NCBI GenBank assembly: GCA_025786725.1
Contig: JAHLTZ010000024.1
Coordinates: 310,001-374,000, forward strand
Reading direction: 5' to 3'
Length of the DNA stretch: 64,000 nucleotides
From: Syncephalis fuscata
Taxonomy: Eukaryota; Zoopagomycota; Zoopagomycetes; Zoopagales; Piptocephalidaceae
Position numbers and translations under genes: made by a program. Every line of letters starts with the position of its first letter. Positions within the stretch are counted from its first letter, which is position 1. Shown here piece after piece: positions 11,378 to 24,718 of this stretch. The notes beneath the pieces are model-generated. The model was not told where the DNA came from, did not search any database, and worked only from the letters and a program-made list of their open reading frames with translations.

Positions 11378-14273
11378 TTAAAGTGGTAGATCATTTTTAT
11401 GTGATTTGTATTGGAATACAAATGACACAACACCACGAGCACTTTTCTTTAAAACTGGATCAGCCATTTTGTGTAGTTCAGGCTCATTATAGTGGTTCCA
11501 TCTACAGTATACGAGTAAGTACACGTTAATTGCTACTTTCTATAATTACTTACGTGCTAGCATCGCCGTATTGCATATCACCTTCTCGTGACATACGACC
11601 GGCTACACATCGTCGACACTGGAAAGTATCGTGTGTTTCACAGGGGGATGCCTCGTTAAGTTGGAACAGTCGTCGCAAATTCTCTAAAGAGAAGTGGCGT
11701 TCTACATCTTCTGCTTCATCTACTACACAACTCGATAATGATTGTTTATGTGATTGTCGCTGGAAAATCTTCTCTTCAATTGTTCCGGTGCCAATAAGTC
11801 GATAAATAAAACAGGTCTTTTTCTGTCCATCACGCCAAACACGTGCCAGTGCTTGTTGATCCGATGCAGGATTCCTATAGCAATTAATATAGGTACACAA
11901 GTATTCAATCTCTTTATATTCATATTAGTAATAACGATAACACTTACCAATCTGGATCGAATAAAGCAAGTCGATTGGCACCAATTAAATTAATACCACA
12001 TCCACCTGCTTTACTACTAAGAAGAAAGATAAATTCCTTTCCTTCTGGTCTATTAAATTGATCCACCAGTTGTTGTCGCTTTGCCACCGTCATTGATCCG
12101 TCCAATCTTAGAAATGCAAATCTAATATCAAATAAATAGATAGATAACTAAATAAATAATACAAAACTATGAATAGTAACCATACCGTCTAGCGCTACAT
12201 AATTGCTCAAATCGATCCAATGTTTGAGTGTAATTACTAATAAGTACAATTTTATCGCCTTCATCTTTGGTCAATTTAAGAATGCGGTCTAGTACAAGCA
12301 TCTTTCCTTCAAGTGGATCTAGTTGTGATTTGCGCCAATTGGGTGGTAGAATCTTTTCAGAGCCTTCTAAATCAGCCGGTAGATTTAATAATGCTGGATC
12401 ATTACATAGTTTCTTTAACCGTGTAATAATTTGCAATGAAGAGGCCCCACCAACCATTCCAGATCGATCTGATGCGCGCTCCTCTTTTGTTTCAAGTAAA
12501 CGACGTACTGCCCGTGAATTGGCAAATTGTTTATATAGTTGTAGCTGTAATGGCCCCAATCGACAAAATACAACATATTCATACTTGGTGGGTACTAATG
12601 GTTTGAAATGGTTGGTATAAATACGCAATTGTAATAGTCATGACTTACAATATTTGCTTAAAATGTCATTAGTACGTCGAATAATAAATCTATTGGCTAG
12701 ACCTGTCAATTCTTGTAAACGTTCATCGCCTAATTGACGATCTGAATCACTGGCATCAGCATCACGTCCACGAAGAATAATGGTTTCATATCGACGTCTA
12801 AATTCACTGGTAGAGCCTAATAAGCCAGGATTGGCAAAGTTCAATAAACTAAAATACTCTGACAAATCGTTCTATACACTATTAATACAAGGCTTTTAAA
12901 TAGTTAATATCCATTACCTGGATAGGTGTACCGGATAGAATAACACGTCGTTGTACATTAAGCTGTGTTAATGCCTGGAAGGTCAACGAATTACTGTTTT
13001 TTAATCGATGTCCTTCATCGCATAGAATCAATCCAATGGGTGTTTTCTGTAGGGCGGCAATATTGCATCTTAGTGTTTCATAAGATACAACTAAAACTAT
13101 ACATCATTTCTATTAAACAAGTTTGTTACATTATTGTATACTACTTACCCGGATGTCCATTACCACGACCATGTCCTGAAGCAAATTGTTCTAAATTTTT
13201 AATTACTTGCTCTTTACTGCCTTTACCATCAATGGCAATACATTGCAAACGACCTTTAAGCCATTTGACTAAATAGATACACATATACATAAATACATAA
13301 ATACATACAATTATATTATATTAAAATATATAAAAACTTACTTAATTCATTAGCCCAATTCTTCACTAAACTACTAGGACAAACAATTAAACATTTGTCA
13401 ATAGTAGGTTGACGAGGATTGGGTGACTGTCTTAATAGTGTCCACAGTAATGTAATACATTGCAACTATCAATCATTATCAATAAATACCAATGCTTATA
13501 TAAATATTACACTCTATAGTACTTACTGTTTTACCAAGACCCATTTCATCAGCCATAATACATCCATAAGCATTTTCTACACGTAGACCAGTTGTACACT
13601 CGTATAGAAACCTTACACCTTCTACTTGATGGGGTCGAAGTACTTGAGTTAACATTGGATCCAATACAACGTGTACTTCTCTATTCGATTCATCCCTATC
13701 AAGCCCTAATAGACGCTTTAAACTATCCATAGCCACGGCCTTCTCTTCCTCTTCTCCACTTTCCCCGGTAGTGGCTGCATCTTCTTCATTGGGTGCATAC
13801 AGAATAATGGCATTCTCAGCATCTGGATTATGAAGAGGTCGATTGGATAGATTGGTACGTCGACGTACACCGAGGGCATTAGAACGCGGTGATGGACCCA
13901 TATCCTGTTGACTATCTACGAGTGATAGTAGCGGCACTCTAAAAGCCTTCTTCATAACCAGACGTACATTGGGACGTGGTGGTGGTGATGCACCATCATT
14001 ATGGCCTCCCATACGCTTACTAGGCGGTAGTGGGTTACCGTCGAGGTCCACACCTGTACCTACACCTTGTTGTACTGCATCTCGTAATCGTTTACGAGCT
14101 TGTGAGGCAGCAGATCTGCCACCGCCATTGTGCTCACTTGGTCGTTTACTTGCTAATGGCGATTTAAATGGCATCACTAGTGGACTGCCACCTTGAGACA
14201 AGCCAGTTTCGCCATCACTTCCTATTGCCGGACTCACGTAGCCTACTCGACTTGGTGCAAAGTTGCGGCGCAT
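11378..14273 (-). CDS. RAD54: DNA repair translocase RAD54
   Basis: Nine exons (14273-13527, 13465-13342, 13268-13149, 13096-12918, 12871-12649, 12594-12186, 12121-11948, 11874-11554, 11501-11378) give 806 residues. A basic N-terminal region ends with [12 protein letters not shown]2 motifs follow: Walker [11 protein letters not shown] at residues 240-249, DEGH at about 357-360, [20 protein letters not shown], then the helicase C-terminal half with [20 protein letters not shown] and [20 protein letters not shown]. The tail SFVFQYKSH matches the family. Rad54 works with Rad51 in homologous recombination, driving strand invasion and chromatin remodelling in the nucleus. It is divergent from INCENP. 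Confidence 0.95.
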
Positions 14274-14793
14274 AAGTAGTACTAGTAATAGTAGTAGTAA
14301 TATACTGTTAATACTATTGTCTCTACTATCGATAATAAGTTTAAATAGTCCTAATATAAACTAGAAGAAGACGAGACGTATATTTAATAAATGTTTATAA
14401 TTATTTGTATTTTAAACGCGTTTATTGAGCAACATCGAGCGTGTTTTTGTTTTCATAGTTTTAATTAGAAACTATTAAATTGGATGACGCGTTTTTGTTA
14501 TAGTTCTAAATGATCATAATAACAATAACAACACCATTAATTTACCACACACACCACACCACACACCACCACCGCACACCGCATCTCATATCACTACTAT
14601 TATTGATTATTATTACTACACCACCATTATTGGTACGTGTTTGTAAGTTTCTTTCTTTTGTTTTGACCTATTCTTCTCATCGTTGTTACTACTACTACTG
14701 ATATTGTACACGCGATTCTATCAACTATTGCCTTATACGTGCACAGTATTACTGTTACTCTAGTTATTGTTATTTGTACTTGGTACTGTAACG
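14274..14793. promoter_or_regulatory. Divergent intergenic region RAD54 / INCENP
   Basis: This 520 bp spacer lies between divergent starts. It contains CA-rich text around 14535-14580 and several ACT/ATT triplet runs. No gene is supported; frames in this stretch are low complexity. Confidence 0.45.
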
Positions 14794-17700
14794 ATGCGTA
14801 AACCCAACAAGAAAACGCGAAAAGAAGACGGCGAGGTCATCGGTGCACTCTATCCATGGACCGCGTCTGAACAACTATACTTTACGCAATTAGGCGATAC
14901 TGCTATAGCTGAATTAAATAAGGCATACCAGATCGAATCACAATGGCTCACAGACTTTCCAACCAATATTGTTAGTAATAACCATAACCACAATTGTAAT
15001 GAGTAAGTATAGATCTATATTTAATAATTAATATTTAATAATTAATATTTAATAATTTATTCTAAATCATTAAGTACAAATAGTGCACTTATTAATTCAA
15101 CCACAAAACGTGAATCAATAAATCAAGTAAAACGACCACGTACTCCATCCATAGTACAAGACACTATTAACCAGGAACCACTTCATTTATCCAAAAACCA
15201 CTCTTCATTAACTGTAAGTTATTAACTCTATTAATATACTATCTACTAACAACAACAATAATTAGATGGCTTATGAAGAACCATATGCTAAACGTAATCG
15301 GTCTTATACTGAATCTGAAGAGCCACAAGTACCACGTACAGTAGATGCTATTATGAGTTCACCACCAGTTGTATCCACTATAAATGCACCTCATAAAGTA
15401 TCTGATGGCGGCCATTTAGCTGTATCATCTCGAATCAATAAGGATGCAGCACTGATGAATAGTGAAACGCAAGCTATTTCTACTAATACTGCTTCTACTA
15501 AATTAACGCATATATCATCACCTATATATGCACCACTATTGACTGAAAACCATCCATTTATTGATAATACAATTATGTCTACACCTACAGCCACAAGTAT
15601 ATCTTTATCAAAGGATCGAGCACGTATGTCATTTGCATCTACACTCCGCCAATTGTCTGGGTCTAAATGGTCTGATCTATCGCCAATTGTGGCTACAAGT
15701 AGTCCTTCAGTGGCCACAGCAGTAATTAATGCTATTAATGCTGATACAGTAGCTGTAGAAACCAATACTGTAGAAGCCAATACTCTAACAGCCAATACTG
15801 TAGCAATAATGAAAGCAAGAACATCAACTGAAAGCAATAGTATACCACAATCTAGTATTAGCAATGAAGTAGAGAAACTAGAAGAATGGATGTCACCAGT
15901 AGTTGTTCGTCATAAGTCTTTATTTACTCACTTTAAATCACTATCAACTATGATGACAAGTAATCGGAAATATAAAGAAGAAAAGGAACAAAAGCCATCA
16001 TCACCAGAAGAAGTAGTAGTAGTAGAAGAGAAAGAAGAAGAAGAAGTAAAAGTACAACGCAGTTCTACACGTATATCAACTATTCGTCGAGATTTAATTG
16101 CCGAATTAAAAGAATCAGTATCTACGCCTATTATTTCTACACCAGCACCATCCACTTTAGTAAAGTCATCTCCATTCAAACCATTGGGTATTTCATTCTC
16201 TCGACAGCTTATGTCATCGGCACGTAAGAACAGAGAAGAACAAGAAGAAGAAAGAGTAATAGTAGAAGATGTGGAAGCAGAGGCTGAAGAAGAAAATGAA
16301 GAACAAAGACAAAAATTATTTTCACCAATGCGTAAAGATGTTGTTACCGTTAAAGATAAAAATGAAATTAAATCATTCTTTACGGCCAGTACAGAAGTAT
16401 TGAAACAACGACTTCAATCATTAAGAGCCAAATCATCAACATCAATTACACCGAATGATCATAGTACTTTATCAAATAGTCGTATTTCTGATACTGCTTC
16501 AACAGAAGGAAGAGAACAAGTAGATCAAGATCAAGATAAGAAGAAAGTAACTATTGATCAAGTTAAGGATACAGCAACAGTTATTGTTGGTGAAGATCCT
16601 AATGACGGCGATGAAGAGGAAGTAGAAGAGGAGATATTTGAAGATGCATCTGAACATACACCACATCATAGTCATATAGTAGATAAGATACAAGTGTTTA
16701 ATGAAGTGGATTTAAGAACCCCAGTAACTACAGATCAAGATGTATTTGTGGATGCATTACAATCACCAAGTCCTTTAATGTTATTAGTAAGTTATGATAG
16801 TTATTAATGGTAAACATACTTATCATTAAATAGGAGAGACAAGAACGAGAACAGCGACAACGAGAACAAGAAGAAGAAGAAGAAGAAGAGGAGGAGACAA
16901 TGGTAGAGATAGAAAATAAGACCAATGAATCTAGAACTGGTCCACGAAATAAACCACCTATTAAGGCATTATTAAAAGCACATGAAGCAGCTAAAAAGGT
17001 AATGAATTTATATTAATTATATTAATTAGATACTAATATATATATAAATATATAAATATAAATATATAGGAACAAGAAATGAATGCACAAAGAGAAGAGC
17101 GTAAACGTAGAATGGAAGCTATGCGAAATAAACATGCCCAAGAAAGACAATTAGCATCTGGTGGCAGTAATAATAGTCGATTTGGACGACCTAGTTATAC
17201 ATCAACCAATAGAGTCAAAAAGGTATTAATTAGTATAGTGTATATAGTGTATATTAATTGATATTAACTGGTTATTAATAGACTGAATCGACAACACGAA
17301 TGCCTATTCGATCTGTGGCCAGTAGTACAAGTGTTAGTAATACGACATCTTCAAAAGGACCAGGATTATTTAAGCGTTTATTACAACCATTACAATTACA
17401 ATCAAAGACAGTAAGATGATTGTAAGCCTATTTAATTAATATACTAATAGACTATTAGACTATGACTGATAAATCTAGTCGATTGAATCTTAAACGACCA
17501 TTAGCACGTCTAGGCTATACAAAACCAACCGAATCATCTTTATCATCTTTACAGGCAGTTAATCGAAATGGAGGACCACCAAGATCCAATATAGTTCGTC
17601 CATTATTTGCTAAAAAGACTGGTACAACAACTACGACAACTACAACAAGTAAATCATCAACATCTCGGGTCATTAACAAATCATTTAAACAACTAATTGA

Positions 17701-18371
17701 TTTGGATATAGAAACCGATACTATGTTGGATGATGTTTTGGTATGAGTTTTATTATATATATATATATGTATATATATATGTATATGTATATTATAATCG
17801 TGTTTATTAATATTATACTATATTAATATTATAGGAGAGTCCAATACCGATACGCACTATGACACGTCCTAAAAGTACAGATATGACGACATTAACTACA
17901 CCTCACAAGGAATTCACATCCATTGCGGTGATTAGTAAAAAGTCAACTGGTGAACTCATTTATGATCTACCCGATATTGATAGCGAGTAAGTAATGGAAC
18001 TACTAATATAGACTATTGTACTCATAATATATGTATATATAGTTTTACTGATGATGACCGTACACCACAACGAGCCAATCCTAAAGGAGATACTGTACCT
18101 TATTGGGCACAATCTAATAATTTAACCCAACAACTACGCCAACAACGACAAATAGATCCAGATCGTATCTTTGGACGTGTAGAACCCATTCGTATGGAGG
18201 GTAAGTTACTAATAGCCATTCGTATTCATACTAACAACATCTTGTATAGCGATATTTAAGGGACGGGAACAAAAGTTCCGTAGTCGAACAAGTTCTGCCC
18301 ATTGGATTGGTACAGATAAATTGACCGAAGAAGAAGAACAAGCCTATCGAGACCGTATGGGATACTTGTAG
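14794..18371 (+). CDS. INCENP/Sli15-type chromosomal passenger scaffold
   Basis: Ten exons (14794-15002, 15075-15213, 15266-16786, 16834-16998, 17070-17222, 17282-17410, 17459-17740, 17835-17986, 18043-18200, 18250-18371) give 1009 residues. Most of the protein is Ser/Thr-rich and disordered, with a highly charged Glu/Arg coiled-coil segment at about 624-730. The C-terminal 90 residues carry the IN-box: VPYWAQSNNL, DPDRIFGRVEPI, EAIFKGREQKFRSRTSSAHW and LTEEEEQAYRDRMGYL. The TSS motif is the Aurora B activation/phosphorylation site of the family. The protein should anchor Aurora/Ipl1 kinase in the passenger complex at centromeres and the spindle midzone. The N-terminal CEN region is plausible but not diagnostic. 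Confidence 0.9.
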
Positions 18372-18635
18372 TGGATATACGTGACTAGATACTGTACCAT
18401 GAGATGATTCTATATTATATTTAATTTAGTAGTATTGCCACCAGTAATAGTGGTAAAGATGTATTTTGTATTCAATGATGCTACTTACCACTTCTATGTT
18501 TATTAACCATGATTAATAATTAAATGATTTTGTTATAAATAAATAAATAACAAATAGTAAAATACACGCAATTTCTTTCCTTTCTTTTCTCACTGAACTG
18601 ACCAGTTGTTGCTCATTCTTATTAACCACACTGTG

Positions 18636-18924
18636 ATGCCGTCTTCGTGTAAAGATATTCGACAAGAGCTTATTGAATGCTTGTTGCAATCTGAATGTGT
18701 GTTAAAGAAGCGACATTCAGTTAAAGAATGTTTACAAGACGAAAAGCTTCGTGATACATTACCAGAACGCTGTTTAACAATTCGTAAAAGCTATTATGAA
18801 TGTCGACGCGGTATGGTAAGTAGTTAAATGAACCCACAACCAACTATAGTTAGTTACTAACAAACAAATTTATTATATCTAGTTGGATATGCGTACACGA
18901 TTCCGTGGTAATAACGCGCAATAA
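18636..18924 (+). CDS. PET191: Cytochrome oxidase assembly factor PET191/COA5
   Basis: Two exons (18636-18815, 18893-18924) give 74 residues. The start MPSSCKDIRQELIECLLQSE and the cysteine pattern C5, C15, C21-x10-C32, C46-x9-C56 are characteristic of the Pet191/COA5 twin CX9C-type family. These small proteins are imported into the mitochondrial intermembrane space by the Mia40 route and are needed for complex IV assembly. The stop codon at 18922-18924 directly abuts the stop codon of the convergent gene at 18925-18927. Confidence 0.93.
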
Positions 18925-19327
18925 TTAACTAAAGCGTTGACGTCGACCAAACTTTGGCAATGGTATCCAATAGTTGAAAATCCCTAGAAAATGATAAGGA
19001 ATTTCCGGTTCAGTTAACATAAATGAAAAGAATCGAAAATCCTAAATAAAATAGTGTTAAATAATAACAACGTATAATAGATAAAGTGTACCTTTCGTCG
19101 ATGAACTATAGTAGTTGCATGGGATAGAAATTTACTCTCTATCCAATGACGACCTTGTCTAAATAACTATTATTAGTATAGTATATATGGTATAGTTAGT
19201 AGACTACTTACTGATTCATTCGGTATTCTAGCTGTTCTTGAAACCTTTCTTCAGAGGGATTGCTTAATAGAGCTAATACTGCTACAATAAGTATCATCTC
19301 AGTACGAGAAACTAATGTACTCATCAT
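18925..19327 (-). CDS. Small membrane-anchored protein, function unknown
   Basis: Three exons (19327-19212, 19158-19092, 19041-18925) give 99 residues. The N-terminus (MMSTLVSRTEMILIVAVLAL) is hydrophobic and could be a signal anchor or transmembrane segment. NPSEERFQEQLEYRM, then RHWIESKFLSHATTIVHRRK, and FLGIFNYWIPLPKFGRR follow. The regular spacing of aromatic and basic residues and three in-frame GT-AG introns indicate a real gene, but I do not recognise the family. Its last codon touches the PET191 stop on the other strand, so both mRNAs must overlap in their 3' UTRs. Confidence 0.75.
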
Positions 19328-19609
19328 GGTAATATATTATTTACTATGATGCACAACTAACTGACTAAACAATAGTTATAGAAACTAGTAACTACAGAAT
19401 AAAGTAAAAATAGTAAAGGAATAGTGTAAAAGTAAGGAATAGTAATTATACGTAATATATACATATATATCCCATGTGATATGTATATAATATGATAGTC
19501 ATACTTCATTCTTTAATCCTTTATTTCTCTCTCTCCTCGACTTTTTCGGTTTATTTCTTTGCTTTCTTCTTCTTTATTGACTACACAAGTATCTAGTTAG
19601 TTAGTTATT

Positions 19610-20902
19610 ATGGAACCACTTTTACAACGGAGAAGGAATAGTCAAGCTGGTTTATCTGCATTATTGGCTCTTTTGGCTGCTGCTCTATTTATTGCTTGGC
19701 TATTTATTATATTCCAAGCTACATTACCCCGTACTAAAGACGGGTAAATACTAACTACCACCCGCTCTAATATACGATAGATAGTTAATAATAGCGAGTA
19801 TAATAGAGAATGGCCACCAGAAGTTAAATTACCCCGCACCTTAGCAGATCTTAAAGTACTAGGACAGTATTTAAATGATTATACTGACCAGCATTATATT
19901 CGAGTCTCTATTGCCTTTATCAGTCTATATGTCTTGTAGGTTATTGATTAATGGTAATTATTGATAGAAATACTAAGTAATTTATATATATGTATATATA
20001 TGTATATATTAGTCTACAAACATTTCTTATTCCCGGTAGTATTATGTTAAGTATATTGGCTGGTGCTTTATTCGGTACTATAATAGGTGTATTCTATGTA
20101 GCTATAGTAAGTAGTACAGTAATATATATATATATATATATGTATATACGTATTAAACATAACACTTGTTATTCATAGGCTACTGCTCTTGGTTCTACCA
20201 ATTGTTACTGCTTATCTAAATACTTGGCCGGTCATATGATTCATTCAGTACTAGGGGAGAGAATGGATCGATGGCAGTATCAAGTAAGCATTTGATATGG
20301 TTCCTATCTAGTTTATTTATACTATTTCTATAGTTAAGACGTCAAAAGAATCATCTTTTCAATTATATGATATTTTTACGAGTAACACCTTTATTGCCCA
20401 ATTGGTTTATTAATTTGGCCGCACCTCATTTGGGTGTACCATTGGGTATTTTCTTTTGTGGTACATTCTTTGGTAACTATTACTAATGATCTCCACTTAA
20501 TATACAAATACTAATAGATTAATAGGGGTTATTCCACCTTCACTACTTCATGTACAGGCGGGCAAGATGTTACCACAATTACAAGATCTTAATCATCTTT
20601 TAACCTTTAGTAATGTGATTACCTTGATATTAATTGGATTGATTGCTCTATTACCTATTCTAATTAGTCGATGGATGAATCCAAATGATCCAACTATTGA
20701 GTCAGATGAAGTGGTGGTGGCTACATCATCTAATATTGATGAAGATGAAGATTGTAGTCATACACATAGTTTATTACACAATTCATCCTCCTATCCTAAT
20801 GGTAATGGAATATCATCCAATGAATACCCTATTAACAAACTAGATAGCACCACTACTGTAATCAATACTTATTACCCGCCAATGGATCTACTTCTACTAT
20901 AA
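19610..20902 (+). CDS. TMEM41/VTT-domain membrane protein
   Basis: Six exons (19610-19743, 19795-19935, 20013-20106, 20179-20283, 20334-20472, 20526-20902) give 329 residues. There is an N-terminal transmembrane helix (LSALLALLAAALFIAWLFII). The VTT domain follows, with TFLIPGSIMLSILAGALFG, RVTPLLPNWFINLAAPHLG and GVIPPSLLHVQAGK, and then another hydrophobic helix. These match TMEM41A/B-like ER scramblases that act in autophagy and lipid transfer. The C-terminal Ser/Asp-rich tail stops at 20900, but another frame stays open to about 21003 with similar composition. A lost base near 20869 could therefore have shortened the tail. Confidence 0.88.
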
Positions 20903-21092
20903 CGACTGGATTAAATACATCATGTATGGAGAGAAAGCTTAGTACTGATATAGATATCAATATCGATCAAGATAGTAGTGATGATGTGATTCAACGCGTG
21001 TAATAATTACTACATTTATAAGCATTTGTTATTAAATGATCATATTTATGTTATTATATGGTTTATATTATGTGAATACAAGTGTTAGTTAG

Positions 21093-24069
21093 TTATGGTT
21101 CATTTGAGGTACTAGGCTCTTCTTTCGCCCTTAATCCTTCGAGTATAAGATCAAATGCCGCCTTTGTTTCTGGTGCTTCTTCATAAGTGACCGGTCCTAG
21201 AGATATGTTTCTAGATAGATGGTTGGCAGTTGAAATGGGTATACATGGGGGTTGCGTGGCTAGATTTGTATCCACCTAGAATGATGAATGGTGTTAATTA
21301 ATAATAGTCTATGGATATACATCATAATAGTTACCATAGAGGGAAAACTGCTAGGTTGGCTCATTTTATTCTAATAAATAGCAATTAATGGTTAACATAA
21401 CTGTGTTGTTAGAAATGATTCTACTTACTGAATAGCCTTGCATTGATTCCATTAGATCTTTTAGTATATCATTGGCACTTAATGGTGCAGCCTTTAACCG
21501 AACACTTGGTGCTGTATTGATCATTATCTTATGGCTAGTTGGTGTAGTAGTTGAATGGTGGGGAGAAGAGGGCGGTGATGATAGATTGGTAGCACTGGCT
21601 GTACTCATTGCTAAGTGAGACATTGAATGTGGTGGCGGTAGTCGACGGAGTGATATCGGTGTATCTGATACTAGTGAAGGGCGTCGTCGTCGTTTTATCG
21701 GTGTAATAACCGGTTTAATAACATGTGTGTTTGGTTGAGTGGGTATAGATGCTATAGAATAGTTAAATAGATTAATAGATTAGTATGTGAACATACCAAT
21801 TATATAATTAATATCTTACCTGATCGTTTAATAGCTATGGGTATCTTTTGAGTTGTGTTTGTATCTGTTGATCTAGAAGGTGCTGATATTAAACGAGGTG
21901 CTGTAGGTGTAGTGGGTACTACAGGAAACTTGATAGGATTTGGTATTTTGCCCTATTACCAGTATATGGTGTTATGTCATAAGTATGGCTATTATACTAG
22001 ATGAATAGAAATGAATTACCGTGCGTATCACTTCATAGAGCCAGTGGATAGTTGTTGTAGGTGTTTTCCACTTCAAAGCATGTTCATATTTATTGCCATT
22101 TGGTTTGCCACATATCAATAATGGGTGTCGACTGGTGAAACAACCATCATATCGAGCACCTAGGATAGCTTGATTAATATTGATTAATAACTAGTAGGGT
22201 GGTATTGACCTACCTAGATCGCCAATAAGACGTTTTACTTGATCACTTAATAGCGAATCCTCAATGCCTGTTGTACTAATGATAAAGTCATGGAATGCTA
22301 TTATTATTATTGTAAAGGTTGGTTATTAATAAAATGTTAATTAATATTGTAGATTTACTTACCGGGTAATGGCAGTTTAATATCACATGGCTGGTATATA
22401 ATACAGCTCTGGACTGGTGCTATCTTTTCATCCTATAACCAATATTATTACAATAAATACGTAAAATAGATATTTACTTACAGTTAAGCATCGTTCAATC
22501 CAATACTCGGTGACATTCTTAAAAGTACCAGTGGGTATTTGAGATGGATCACTAATGGCCGTATAAGCGATGGTTATTGTTATATTTTATTTAAATTACC
22601 TAGCAAATGGAGCCAGTATATACCAACGGAGACCTTGTTGAGGTGGTGTCCATTGTAACCAAGAGGATGGAGCCATCTCAACATGTCCATCCACTTCTTC
22701 AATGGCTATTTTAAGCGTTGCTTTCTATTAATTAATTAATTAGTTAGTTAGCTATTATAATTATGCCTATTAGTAACAATTATTGCTACTTACTTTGTCT
22801 TCGGTAAATCCAATAATAAAGAAGCCACAGTCAGCAAATACGCCTTCTTTTGATTTCTGTATTGGTAGTGCTGTTATAGTATTATTGTTATTAGTTTAAT
22901 TCAGCTGTTTAAATGCATATCTATGCCAATTACCTAAAGACGTTAAATGTGGCTGTGTGTTTTGATTAAAGCGATGTGGTGCCTGAGCTGATAGTACTTT
23001 CATTTGATTTGCTGCCAATAATTTGACATCTAATCGACCAGGTGTTCCGTAATTTGATATGATATCATGATAGAAATCATCGATACCAAATTTGGATTGA
23101 TTTGATCGTTTTGTTGCTTTAGTACGAAGTGTTGGACGAAGAGCCATACGCTGTGTTGGTGCCATTGATGAACCGATATCCGACTGGTTTAGCGTAAGTT
23201 TATAAGATTCAATAGGTAGCAATCTGTTTAGTTGACAGCTAGTTCTAATCCAGTCATCCTTGACTATAATTGGTACAGGATGCCATAAACAATGCAACAT
23301 TCTATGGCGATCACTAATCATTTATTAGTAAGTGTGGCAATACTAATACTAATAGTTTATACCTACGTTGTTGTAGGACTGCCAAGTGAAGGGATTAAGT
23401 AATGAGTGATACTTGACTCAAAGGTACGAACTACACGTCCACCATGGTGGACGACCAAGTGTTCTAGTTCATTATAGACCTTTTCTGAATAAGCCTCACT
23501 AAATATAGCACATATATTAGCTAGTAAGGAAGCATTGGATTGAATAGAGGATTTCTTTAGATTTGCTTTAGTTGGTGTGGCTGGTGCAGTTGTCGCTACA
23601 AACGATGTCCTTCTTGACACAGCAATCGCATGAGGCGTGTCAGTTCCTTGTCGAATAACGCGTGTACTCTCTTCTTCGGCTGTAATAGCATCAGTTTCTG
23701 GTGTAGATTCAATGGTGGTCACTGGATAATTACTTTCTAAAAGACATTCTATTTTACAATTAGCAATAATGGTTAATTAAAATGCAAAGTTAATACTTAC
23801 TTTGTTGTTTAACCGATTCATAAAGCCATTCTGCTGTGACTATGTTGATTTTCCATCTCATTGCATATTGGTACTTTATGCCTTGTCCTATGTAATTGCC
23901 ATATCGATAGTTAAAGATAGAAGTACATAGTTGTACAGTTAAATAGTAAATAGTTTAAAGGATATAGATGCAATGAGATGTGTACAGTTAGGAACTAGAT
24001 CAGCAGCATAGTATCCTCCGTGTTGAACAATTAGTTCTTGAATGCGTTGCCGCTCCTCTATTAACTAAT

Positions 24070-24103
<34 letters not shown>

Positions 24104-24718
24104 GTAAATTGTCTTGGTATTTATTCAACTTACCAATATCTAGTCCAGTAAGACATATCGTTTTATATGAAAATACTTTAACCGAATACTCTTTAGTTAA
24201 CTATGTCGTTATTTTATTAGATGACCAACCCGTAACTATATATAAGCAAATCTTACCGCTGGGACATCTACCGGTAGTCCTTTTGTGTACAAATTTTTAC
24301 AGGTAGCTAACCAGGCCAACTTGACCACGGGTATATTTCTAGATTGCGCGACCTTGTTGGCTAGTATTAGCCATCCATCAAGCCAGTTTAACATGGATAG
24401 CTTACTTTATGTTTCTCGGTTTCTGTTGTGCCGGCAATGAGATGTGTTGTATCATCAGTGAGATTGCGGACCCATTGGCCGCCTAGCTTTTCTACAAGTG
24501 CATATACTGCTTTCTAAACATAGAATATTAATAAATCAATAAATGCGCTATTTTAATAATAGTATAATATATTAAATACATACCCGCTGAGGGACACCAT
24601 AGCCTGTGCAGCATACTCTAACGTCGCATAGCGGAAGTGGTCGCGTATTTGAAACGAGAAGATTTGATCTAAGTGCAGTAATTGCCGTTAGAATCAGTGA
24701 AGCATTGCCGTATAGCAT
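21093..24718 (-). CDS. Multi-BRCT checkpoint/replication protein, Rad4(Cut5)/Dpb11/TopBP1 type
   Basis: Eighteen exons from 24718 to 21093 give 855 residues if the ATG at 24718 is used; more N-terminal sequence is possible. BRCT repeats, in order: DVRVCCTGYGVPQRKAVYAL to TTHLIAG; KTICLTGLDIGEERQRIQEL to CTHLIAS and KYQYAMRWKINIVTAEWLYE; a third around VVHHGGRVVRTFESSITHYL; a fourth ending FKNVTEYWIERCL; and a fifth from HDFIISTTGIEDSLL to ALKWKTPTTTIHWLYE. A basic KRRRRP nuclear localisation motif lies in the disordered C-terminal region. The second and fourth repeats resemble fission yeast Rad4/Cut5 best. The family links replication initiation (CDK-phosphorylated Sld2/Sld3 type partners) to ATR signalling. 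One intron is U12-type (see 23892-23965). Confidence 0.85.
23892..23965 (-). other. U12-type AT-AC intron in the BRCT gene
   Basis: The donor read on the minus strand is ATATCCTTT, an exact match to the minor-spliceosome AT-AC consensus. A branch-like ATCTTTAAC lies about 19 nt before an AC acceptor. Removing 74 nt joins CTHLIAS to IGQGIKYQYAMRW in frame inside a BRCT domain. No GT-AG pair in the same stretch does this, because the upstream exon reaches a stop with no usable GT after CTHLIAS. Confidence 0.85.
24072..24103. repeat. Intronic (AAT)n microsatellite
   Basis: About ten copies of the triplet aat/taa lie inside an intron of the BRCT gene. Confidence 0.9.

Noticed and set aside
15391..16925. 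Minus-strand frames inside the INCENP exon
   Set aside because: Antisense shadows of a well supported coding exon.
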